A stretch of DNA of 64,000 bases, taken from DASCNA01 sp036011305 (GTDB lineage: Bacteria > Verrucomicrobiota > Lentisphaeria > Victivallales > GWF2-38-69). The stretch is taken from positions 1 through 64,000 of the forward strand of contig DASCNA010000066.1 in NCBI GenBank assembly GCA_036011305.1, written 5' to 3'. Position 1 is the first letter of the stretch, and each line of letters starts with the position of its first letter. This document shows, one piece after another, positions 43,356-50,965 of this stretch. Both the position numbers and the translations under genes were made by a program. Under the pieces are notes generated by a model, which did no database searches, was not told the DNA's origin, and saw only the letters and a list, made by a program, of their open reading frames with translations.

Positions 43356-44843
43356 ATGAAAAAATTATTAACGCTAAAACTTATAATTTTATTTTTTATA
43401 AGCTTTGGATGCATATCTATTTATGCAACTTCGATTGAAATTTACAATAAAACAAAAGATCCTAATTTGATACTTTATTTTGAGAATGGTGGAAGTCATC
43501 AAGCTTATGAAAATGGCAATTTAAAGAATTTCCCTGATAAACAGAGAGCTTATATTCAACCATGGTCATCTGATCCCTGGAATGGTAAACATCATACTCC
43601 ACTAAAATTGGATCAGCCCTATAAATGCTCATATGATACAATTGAATCACAAAATATAAGATATTTATTAGGAAATAGTAATGATCCATCCTTTAATAAA
43701 AAAGATTTTGAATTAGGAAATGCTCCTGGAAATGGTGCTCCATGGTGGATTGGGGGATTCTTTGAATTCACGAGGGAAAAAGGTAAGGATAATTTCTGGG
43801 ATATAACAAATGTAGATCAAATTGGATTATTTGCAGGTTTTGAGGGCGAGGATGCCAAGGGTAATATACACTGGGGCTATAACATGACTCCAGATAAAAT
43901 GATCAAGTCAATTAATATAGATAAAACACCAAAACCGCTTAAACCGCCAGTTTTGATTACTGTAAATATTCCTTATTCTGGATCAACAAAGAAATATGAA
44001 AAGCTACAGGGGCCGACAGATGATTGGGCTTATTATTATATTCAACGGCCGAAAGCTTATTTATCTGATGTGACGAATAGTGATATCCATGCTAAAATTA
44101 TAGGTGATTCAACTATAAATCCAGATCAGCCACATTGCGGTCCTCAAATGGAGAAGTTTCATTTTGAAGGTAGGTTTTATAATGGGAATTTCCCTAAAAG
44201 TAAATTACCTGAGAATGCACCAGAAGGCTTAAATCCAAAGGATATTGTTCTTTCAATTACATGCGATAACCCTCCGGTGCCTCCTTTAAAATCCAATGAT
44301 CCTATAAAACCAGTAACAGTTTATTATACAAAAGATGCACTAAATCCTGTATCAATTCTCAGCGGAGATTCTACAGATGGTGTATTTATTCATAATGCAT
44401 ACTATGTTGGAACTGGAATAAAAAACGGTGATAAATATCAAGTAAAAGAGTATACCAAATGGGTTGCTGGTGAAAAATCCAAAGGAGTCGGCTTGAATTG
44501 GGTTACAAAAGGGCCAGAAATAGACACTGTGAAGGCGACTTCATGTTTTCAGGCTATGATAGATTCTTTAGCCAGAGACGTAGTAATTGGTTTTAATTGC
44601 GGAACAATTCCTATAACTGCCGGAACCACATTTGATTCATCTATTCATAAAGTATATGAACCTCAATACAAAAACTTGTGGAATGAAGCTATTGTGACAA
44701 ATAGCGATTCCTATGGAATGGCTTATTCTGATGGGGCAGGCGACAGTAAAGTTCTTTTCCATCCATCAGCTGATAGTACAGTTAAAGTATTTATTTTTAA
44801 TCCTGATGATCCTAGCGTTAGAAACTATTATTCAAAAAATTAA
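43356..44843 (+). CDS. Exported protein, possibly GH64/thaumatin-like
   Basis: A 495-residue protein with a signal peptide (about 1-24, ISIYA). The mature N-terminus begins SIEIYNKT, a strand pattern shared with thaumatin-like/GH64 beta-1,3-glucanase and related beta-sandwich proteins. TNVDQIGLFAGFEG near 148, FQAMIDSLARDVVIGFNCG near 398 and the late SDSYGMAYSDGAGD near 453 followed by VKVFIFNP are reminiscent of GH64 catalytic-domain blocks. I cannot confirm catalytic residues, so glucanase activity is tentative. AAGGGA precedes the start. It ends at a strong bidirectional terminator. Confidence 0.75.
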   Translation: MKKLLTLKLIILFFISFGCISIYATSIEIYNKTKDPNLILYFENGGSHQAYENGNLKNFPDKQRAYIQPWSSDPWNGKHHTPLKLDQPYKCSYDTIESQNIRYLLGNSNDPSFNKKDFELGNAPGNGAPWWIGGFFEFTREKGKDNFWDITNVDQIGLFAGFEGEDAKGNIHWGYNMTPDKMIKSINIDKTPKPLKPPVLITVNIPYSGSTKKYEKLQGPTDDWAYYYIQRPKAYLSDVTNSDIHAKIIGDSTINPDQPHCGPQMEKFHFEGRFYNGNFPKSKLPENAPEGLNPKDIVLSITCDNPPVPPLKSNDPIKPVTVYYTKDALNPVSILSGDSTDGVFIHNAYYVGTGIKNGDKYQVKEYTKWVAGEKSKGVGLNWVTKGPEIDTVKATSCFQAMIDSLARDVVIGFNCGTIPITAGTTFDSSIHKVYEPQYKNLWNEAIVTNSDSYGMAYSDGAGDSKVLFHPSADSTVKVFIFNPDDPSVRNYYSKN

Positions 44844-44928
44844 TATCAGAGTCTAAAATATAGAAAGTCAGGACAAACAAGTAAACGGTTGAATTTTGAT
44901 ACGAAAAGAGTAAAATACAGCTAATAAA

Positions 44929-44965
44929 TTAAGCAGTCATATTTTTATATGATTGCTTAATTTTA
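44929..44965. terminator. Bidirectional intrinsic terminator
   Basis: A 14-bp stem TTAAGCAGTCATAT / ATATGATTGCTTAA (one wobble) with a TTTT loop. It separates the convergent genes ending at 44843 and 44987 and has T-rich flanks on both strands. Confidence 0.85.
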
Positions 44966-44986
44966 CTTGAATTTACGAATATTTTA

Positions 44987-46873
44987 CTAAAGTTTATTTT
45001 TGTTCTTCTCCGTAAGTAAGTCAGTAACGTCGGTTTCTACAACAAATGAATAATCCTCTTCCCCTTCATATATATGTGATTCTACAGTTCTGATTTTTCC
45101 ATCTGACCTTATAATTCTGAAGCTTCTTTTTTTGGGCCAGCTGGAATCAACCCAATATTTTTCCTCTGTTTCTCTGTCTTTAGGGTGAATACATTCATTT
45201 AACCAAAACTCAAGTCCTTTATCTCCCATAAGTTTTTCAATGGGATAGCCATATATATTAACAGCTCCTTTATTCAGGAAAAGAAAATTATAACGCTTTC
45301 CTCTAGCATGAGGAATATACTTATATGGCTTAGAAGTCCATTTAGTTTTATCAAAAGCATACACACCAACTTTTGCTTTATTTAGCGCACTGGATAAGAA
45401 AGACAATCTCAACTCATCGTAGTACCGGTTTGTTACATCTTTTTCCATAATAAGGAAATAATTTCCCCAAGTGAAAACTCTTTCTTCTATCCATTTAACT
45501 TTACCTTTAGAGTCTTTAATTCTCACATTATGTTTTACAGGCCATTTTTCTTTTTTTCTATATTTAAGTTCATTCTTTTTATCATCTTCATGAAGACATT
45601 TTTCAAACCAGAAGTTACAATCGTCGTAAAATATTTTTCTAGAATAGCCATATAATTTTTCTACTGCTTTATTTACAAATAAGTATTTAGTATTTTTTTT
45701 ATTTTTAAGAAAGACCGCATCACAAATCCCATCTAGTGAACGTTTTAGTAATTGATTAATATTTTCTGCTTCTTTTTCTTTAGTAATGTCTTCATTGATA
45801 CCATAATTAATAACTTTTCCTTTGTAATAATCTCTATAAATAGTATTTTCTATCCATCTTAAAGATCCGTCTTTATGTTTTATTCTGAATTGATATGTTC
45901 CGTGATCCAGATAACCGGTTAATTTATCAACTTTAAACTTTTCAAAATCTTCATCAAGTATTATACTGCGTCCCTTGGTAGGATCATTAATTATTTCTTC
46001 AGGCTTTAAACCGGTTATTTTCTCAATACCTTTACTTAAAAATTCATATTTGTCTGAATAGGGTATCTCTATCCAGACACAAACATCTAAACTGTTTATG
46101 ATTCTTTCTAACAGGTTTAGTCTTTCAGCATTTTCTACAATATCACTAATATCCTTAATACTTACTGCAATTTCAATTACTTCATCATTTTCATCAAGTA
46201 TTGGTTCGATAGAAATAAGTCCCTGCTTTTTTCCAAAACTCCCTGGTATTTTTACCTGATGGTCGGCAATACTTTTTCCTGTCTCAAAAACTTCATTTTC
46301 AAGGATAACAATATCTTCTATTTCTCGTCGCCCGAAAATATCTATAGCTTTTGAACCAATAACATCTTCACTTGTTAAGCCGGCCTGCAACAAATCAAGG
46401 AACCTATCGTTTACATTTCTTAATATCCTATTACCGTCTTTTATATAGATGATTTCATTAATTGAGCTAATTACCGATTTCAGCCTCATATTAGTTTTGC
46501 TTAGGGAGCGATTGGTTGAAACTAGCCTCCTGTTTTCATTCAGTATAATTTTTAATGGCTTAATACTGACATCCGGTATATTTCCATGCTTCTTAATAAT
46601 ATTGTCAATTTCTTCAATAACACTTTGCTGCTCTTTTTGCTTAGTTATATTTTCTTTTCCTAAAGATGGAAGATTCTCATAGTTTGAAATATCTTTCATG
46701 CTGATTCCAAACAGATGAGCCAAGGCAAATATATCAGTTTTTTCAGGAATGCTTTTTCCTTGTTCCCAATTAGTTACTGTATTACGGCTTTTTCCTATAT
46801 AGAGTGCAACCTGTGTGACAGTCAATTTATTTTTTTTTCTAAAACTTCTAATTTTATCTCTATCAATTTCCAT
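44987..46873 (-). CDS. HTH-XRE plus multi-PAS one-component regulator
   Basis: A 628-residue protein. Residues 5-60 are an XRE helix-turn-helix (KKNKLTVTQVALYIGKSRNT then VTNWEQGKSIPEKTDIF). A helical linker (about 75-135) leads to four PAS-type modules at about 135-245, 250-370, 375-490 and 495-620. The last two contain the repeated YLFVNKAVEKLYGYSR / FLFLNKGAVNIYGYP pattern and W-I-E / T-V-E endings. No kinase, cyclase or sigma-interaction domain is present, so the PAS array presumably senses ligands and acts directly on DNA binding. It is divergent from a small exported protein, with an inverted repeat in the shared promoter region. Confidence 0.88.
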   Translation of the reverse strand: MEIDRDKIRSFRKKNKLTVTQVALYIGKSRNTVTNWEQGKSIPEKTDIFALAHLFGISMKDISNYENLPSLGKENITKQKEQQSVIEEIDNIIKKHGNIPDVSIKPLKIILNENRRLVSTNRSLSKTNMRLKSVISSINEIIYIKDGNRILRNVNDRFLDLLQAGLTSEDVIGSKAIDIFGRREIEDIVILENEVFETGKSIADHQVKIPGSFGKKQGLISIEPILDENDEVIEIAVSIKDISDIVENAERLNLLERIINSLDVCVWIEIPYSDKYEFLSKGIEKITGLKPEEIINDPTKGRSIILDEDFEKFKVDKLTGYLDHGTYQFRIKHKDGSLRWIENTIYRDYYKGKVINYGINEDITKEKEAENINQLLKRSLDGICDAVFLKNKKNTKYLFVNKAVEKLYGYSRKIFYDDCNFWFEKCLHEDDKKNELKYRKKEKWPVKHNVRIKDSKGKVKWIEERVFTWGNYFLIMEKDVTNRYYDELRLSFLSSALNKAKVGVYAFDKTKWTSKPYKYIPHARGKRYNFLFLNKGAVNIYGYPIEKLMGDKGLEFWLNECIHPKDRETEEKYWVDSSWPKKRSFRIIRSDGKIRTVESHIYEGEEDYSFVVETDVTDLLTEKNKNKL

Positions 46874-46886
46874 AATAGGCCTTATT

Positions 46887-46944
46887 TGACAAATTATTTG
46901 TTAAATATGCTTATACTATATCATTCATGACTAATAATTTGTCA
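46887..46944. promoter_or_regulatory. Inverted repeat in the divergent promoter region
   Basis: TGACAAATTATT (46887-46898) and its exact reverse complement AATAATTTGTCA (46933-46944) flank 34 bases. A consensus -35 TTGACA overlaps the left arm. The pair lies between the divergent XRE-PAS gene and the exported protein at 47048. It looks like an autoregulatory operator for the XRE protein, though binding is inferred. Confidence 0.5.
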
Positions 46945-47047
46945 TTGATCATCCAATTATCTTAATACTTTTATATTAATATTATTTTTCAGGTGTATTT
47001 TTGCATTGTTTTTAATAACAATTTTAATGATTACAATTTAACACCTA

Positions 47048-47464
47048 ATGAAAAAGTTACTCATATTTACAATTATAGTTTCTATACTTACAGGATTCAT
47101 AACTGTAACTGGAGTATTTGCATCCGCAAATACAGCAGAAGATGTTTGTGCTTTTGAAGAAATAGGTGCTGCAGAAATACCCAGCTTTAATCCACTATTA
47201 TCTTCTGCTAGTTCAGGTTTTAAAATTCAGTTTTTCAATAGTACACCGGGTAAAGGTATGAGCGGTAAGAAAAAACAAAACACTTTACTTGGTCAAGGAT
47301 CAAATATAACGAATATTTATTATAATGCTGATCAGTCAAATGATTACATTAGTAAACTTTATGCATTAAAAATAGATAATAACAATAATACTCCAACAGT
47401 TTATGAAGATAATATAGATTTTAATAAACTTTTACTAACCGAAGAAAAAATATTTCCTATTTAA
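47048..47464 (+). CDS. Small exported protein of unknown function
   Basis: A 138-residue protein with a signal peptide (about 1-25, ending VFAS). The mature part has GFKIQFFNST near 56, a KGMSGKKKQN turn, an Asn/Tyr-rich strand (NITNIYYNADQSNDY) and an acidic end. No family is recognised. It is divergent from the XRE-PAS regulator across a 12-bp inverted repeat and precedes the 763-residue exported protein by 175 bases, so it may be controlled by that regulator. The ribosome site is weak, but the signal peptide supports a real gene. Confidence 0.65.
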   Translation: MKKLLIFTIIVSILTGFITVTGVFASANTAEDVCAFEEIGAAEIPSFNPLLSSASSGFKIQFFNSTPGKGMSGKKKQNTLLGQGSNITNIYYNADQSNDYISKLYALKIDNNNNTPTVYEDNIDFNKLLLTEEKIFPI

Positions 47465-47639
47465 CGTTTGATTCTACCTTAATGTGATATGTATTTACAG
47501 AACTTGTTATAAAGCTGTAGAAGCATCATGCTTTGAATCTTGCATAAAAAATATTAATCTTTGCAAAATCAAACAGATAGGGTTGTTTTTAACTCAAAGT
47601 TAATTAACAAAATAAAATTTATGAAATAGGAAATATTAA

Positions 47640-49931
47640 ATGAATACGATAAAAAAATATATATTGATTATAATTTCTTTAACTATGATTGCTGTATGGG
47701 AAATGAAGGCAGGATGGCTTTTAGGACTAAATAGTCCAAGAAACACTGCTGACATGGGACAAGTTATAAAGCAATTTAATCCTTATCAGGGTTATGAGTC
47801 TTTCTGGGAAAAAAGCCAGAAAGGAATTCAGATAGGAAAATATAACTTTAGAATCGACAAACAAGTAGGACCGTGGGCAGGAACACCTTTTATAATAACA
47901 GATACATCAACTGGGAGAGTGTTTTCTCTGTGGAGTTATATAGATAAAGTCGTCGATACTACAAATAAAAGAACTTGGACTGTTGCATATGATAACGCTG
48001 ATCCGAAAATGCCATATTCAGTATATTTTACAGATAAGGATGGAGGAATTAAAAGAGTATTATTTGATCCAAAAAGGTTTTTAGATGGCTATGTGCGATT
48101 GGAGGATATTATTGATGATAAGACTCTTCATATTGATATATATGGTAGTGAATCAGACTTTGGTGTAACAACAAATATCGGCAGAGTAGTCGCATTATGG
48201 AGAATACCGGGCCTAGGTTTGGGCAGTTTTACTGATGATGCGCTTAAAGAGGCTCATGATAGCGATGGAGTTGTAGCTATATTCAAAGGAACAGTTATGG
48301 AATTTGTGGGTAATGGCAAGCCAGACCGAGTAACACCTGTTTATTATATTGGAGAAGTAGATGGGAAAACCAATACAGTTCATATAAACAGGATGAATTA
48401 TATCAAATTACCCAATAATGATAATAGTCAAAGAAGTTGGAGGTATAGCTGGACGCCGTTAATCGGTAAAGGCGGAAAATATTTGATTGCTGCTTGTATG
48501 GAGGATTATATATTTGAATTTCCTGTAGTGAAAAGTAATATTGTGAAAAATAGATTGACTTTAGATGCTAAAAAGTATTATAAAGGCGCTGGCCCTGAAG
48601 ATGACAAGGTCGGAACAGCCCCCTACAAGAATGGATTTGTATATACTGAAACAGTACCCTATAAAAACGAAAGTAAGGCACGACAGGAATTATGGTATAA
48701 ATCAGCTGCGAATGAACATGTAAGCTTCCTGAATAATTATGGAGTGTATGACTGGACTAGAGAAAGATTAAATTTTCATGATCAGGGAGAAGTTTATGAC
48801 TTTGATAATGTAGAGGATGAAGCGACAAAGCGTGGCTTTATAGTTGCAGGATTAATATTAAGCTTGCCTCCTAATCCTTACTATACTGCTGAAAAAAAGC
48901 AGCCAAAACCGGGGCCTAAGACAGCCTTCGAAACAGATGAAAAAATAACTCATAGCAGAGTTAATTCAGAAACGCACGGAGTAAGTGGTTCAGCAGGTTT
49001 CTCAATTGACTTTAAGGTATTCAAACTGGGGGCAAAGAATGAGACAGGTAAGGAATGGACAGAGGATGAAATAGTAATAGACAGCAGTTCACAAACAGGT
49101 GCGGCTTCAATGAAATTACCCATTTATAATATGTGGGTAGGCACACAGCCTCTTTTCAGAGTTGTCAGGGTTATGCTAACTGGTCCAGATGGTGAAACTG
49201 TTTTACAGGATAAGCGCGAACCTTCCAGCGAAGATTTACAACTAATGGTTGTTATTCTTGCAAAAGGATCGGGTCGTACTGAATACCGAAACCAAGTGTT
49301 GCATCCTGAAGAAGGAAATATTTCCAAAGGAATGGATAAATATTGGCCTGGAAGCATAGATTCAAAGGGAAATGACTCTGGATTGGGTTGGGAAGATTTA
49401 AGGGATAAAATGAAAGTTATACAGGATATTTCTACAAGTAAAATCACAGATGAAGAGTATAAGGGTATTGTAACATTAATGAATTTTGATACTAGTCATA
49501 TGCTTAAAAACAGTGTGGAAAAACAGATAGATTTAAAAATTGCTAATACAGAAGCTTATGGAAACAAATCAAAATTTACTATGCAGTTTGAAGGAAACTT
49601 TGAAGTTAAGGGTGTAGGCGGTGGCGGAGGAAAATATAAATATGAATCATCAACTTCTTCTTCAAAAGAAAAAGTGGAAACAAATAAATGGACTGTAAAT
49701 TCGATGTGGGAAGGTAGACAACCAAGCGGTAAATATAAATATCTTCAGTGTATCCCTACTCTATATTATGTTGATATGACGGAGTTGAAGAAAAATTTTT
49801 CCAGAAATAGCAAGAAAACTAATAAAGAGATAAGAGATACATGGTTCATATCAGACTATGTGTGGGATAACAATCAAAGTTTTTGGGTGCTGGGATATTC
49901 AGATATAAGTACAGAAACCCAGGGTTTATAA
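47640..49931 (+). CDS. Large exported protein with pore-forming-toxin-like segments
   Basis: A 763-residue exported protein; hydrophobic signal at about 5-24. The first 400 residues alternate beta-strand-like and aromatic segments with no recognised domain. Near 440-475 a Ser/Thr/Gly-rich alternating stretch (NSETHGVSGSAGFSIDF) is followed by a charged turn. Near 640-690 a second appears (KFTMQFEGNFEVKGVGGGGG then SSTSSSKEKVETNKW). Such paired amphipathic strands with Ser/Thr/Gly are typical of the membrane-insertion hairpins of aerolysin-type beta-pore-forming toxins, but no family match is claimed. AGGAAA precedes the ATG. It ends at a strong terminator. Confidence 0.8.
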   Translation: MNTIKKYILIIISLTMIAVWEMKAGWLLGLNSPRNTADMGQVIKQFNPYQGYESFWEKSQKGIQIGKYNFRIDKQVGPWAGTPFIITDTSTGRVFSLWSYIDKVVDTTNKRTWTVAYDNADPKMPYSVYFTDKDGGIKRVLFDPKRFLDGYVRLEDIIDDKTLHIDIYGSESDFGVTTNIGRVVALWRIPGLGLGSFTDDALKEAHDSDGVVAIFKGTVMEFVGNGKPDRVTPVYYIGEVDGKTNTVHINRMNYIKLPNNDNSQRSWRYSWTPLIGKGGKYLIAACMEDYIFEFPVVKSNIVKNRLTLDAKKYYKGAGPEDDKVGTAPYKNGFVYTETVPYKNESKARQELWYKSAANEHVSFLNNYGVYDWTRERLNFHDQGEVYDFDNVEDEATKRGFIVAGLILSLPPNPYYTAEKKQPKPGPKTAFETDEKITHSRVNSETHGVSGSAGFSIDFKVFKLGAKNETGKEWTEDEIVIDSSSQTGAASMKLPIYNMWVGTQPLFRVVRVMLTGPDGETVLQDKREPSSEDLQLMVVILAKGSGRTEYRNQVLHPEEGNISKGMDKYWPGSIDSKGNDSGLGWEDLRDKMKVIQDISTSKITDEEYKGIVTLMNFDTSHMLKNSVEKQIDLKIANTEAYGNKSKFTMQFEGNFEVKGVGGGGGKYKYESSTSSSKEKVETNKWTVNSMWEGRQPSGKYKYLQCIPTLYYVDMTELKKNFSRNSKKTNKEIRDTWFISDYVWDNNQSFWVLGYSDISTETQGL

Positions 49932-49992
49932 TAAACTTTAAACTTAATATTCTCTTTAGTAATATTTTAATAATTGCAAAGTAAATCGATTA

Positions 49993-50026
49993 GATTGAGG
50001 GGGAATTTACCCCCTCAATTTATTTA
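49993..50026 (+). terminator. Intrinsic terminator of the 763-residue protein gene
   Basis: A perfect 10-bp GC-rich stem ATTGAGGGGG / CCCCCTCAAT with a 6-base loop, followed by TTATTTAATT, 60 bases after the stop codon. Confidence 0.85.
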
Positions 50027-50052
50027 ATTATACTGAAATTGAGATCATAATT

Positions 50053-50613
50053 ATGCATACAAAAATTACAGTATTCTTTATATTTTTATTTATGACAATA
50101 GAAATATTTTCATCCAGTATAATTATCGGTTCAGCTCAAAATCAAACAACTGAAGTTAATGGCTACAGCTTAAGTATATATAATAATTCAGCATCAGTAC
50201 ATAGATTTATAATCTGTGGATATAAGGTCTATGAAACACCTCCTGTTCAACCTGGGAGTAAATATGTATTAAAAAATATCAGACCTATGCCAAATAGAAA
50301 TATTTATATAAGCGTAGAAAATGATGATGATTTTGACTTTGACGATTATATCGGCCTTTATTTTGATACAGCTCATAAAATGATACTGAATTCAGGTTTT
50401 GATAACAGTACACCTAATCATTTTTATATAAAATGTAAAAATGATTCAGATAATTTTGGTTATTTGCCATGGGATAGAGTAAGAACAAATGTTTCAGAAG
50501 ATAAGGCTCCGTATATAGCTTTGGATTCCAAAGGAGCACCCTCAGCTTTTATTGATGGAAATATTAATTATTTATGGGACTTGTCACCAATTGATTTTGA
50601 ATATAGAACCTAA
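50053..50613 (+). CDS. Small exported beta-rich protein of unknown function
   Basis: A 186-residue protein with a signal peptide (about 1-20) and a predicted all-beta mature part beginning GYSLSIYNNSASVHRFII. That resembles the first strands of compact beta-sandwich proteins such as aegerolysins. An acidic loop ENDDDFDFDDYIGLYFDT lies near 97-114. PNHFYIKCKNDSDNFGY and SPIDFEY follow. The gene has its own start after the preceding terminator. Its position beside the toxin-like gene invites a paired role, but that is speculation. No catalytic motif is seen. Confidence 0.7.
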   Translation: MHTKITVFFIFLFMTIEIFSSSIIIGSAQNQTTEVNGYSLSIYNNSASVHRFIICGYKVYETPPVQPGSKYVLKNIRPMPNRNIYISVENDDDFDFDDYIGLYFDTAHKMILNSGFDNSTPNHFYIKCKNDSDNFGYLPWDRVRTNVSEDKAPYIALDSKGAPSAFIDGNINYLWDLSPIDFEYRT

Positions 50614-50737
50614 ATATTGAAGATTTGACAAAAAGATTGATTTAAATATCAAATAATTAAACTCTCCGTAAAACCTATACGTGCATCCTGATACAACTAC
50701 TTATAACATCAGTAACTGCTGAATAATCTATATATAA

Positions 50738-50833
50738 AAAAGCTGAATCTATTATGTGTTAGGCTAATAATGATTATTAGATTAGAATGATAATTAGATT
50801 AATTTACATTCTGTATTAATAGATTCAGCTTTT
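50738..50833. repeat. Perfect 17-bp inverted repeat with internal palindrome
   Basis: AAAAGCTGAATCTATTA (50738-50754) and its exact complement (50817-50833) enclose 62 bases that contain their own palindrome CTAATAATGATTATTAG (50763-50779). It lies between the small exported protein gene and the XRE-PAS regulator. It could be a long-loop terminator, an attenuator or a small miniature element. The rest of 50614-50965 contains the regulator promoter listed next. Confidence 0.6.
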
Positions 50834-50893
50834 AGTGTATTGATGATAATAAAGCTTTTATGAATATAATAAATTTAAAAATAATTATAATTA

Positions 50894-50964
50894 TTGTTTT
50901 AAAAGAGAAATATTGCGTATAATATATTGTATATATATTGTGAATATGAAAAATTGCGTATAAT
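50894..50964 (+). promoter_or_regulatory. Promoter and repeated ATTGCGTATAAT boxes of the XRE-PAS gene
   Basis: TTGTTT (50894) and TATAAT (50918) with 18-base spacing form a promoter. ATTGCGTATAAT occurs twice, at 50912-50923 and 50953-50964, 41 bases apart; the second abuts the start codon. The repeat overlapping the -10 and the translation start suggests autoregulation by the HTH domain. Confidence 0.5.
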
Positions 50965-50965
50965 T

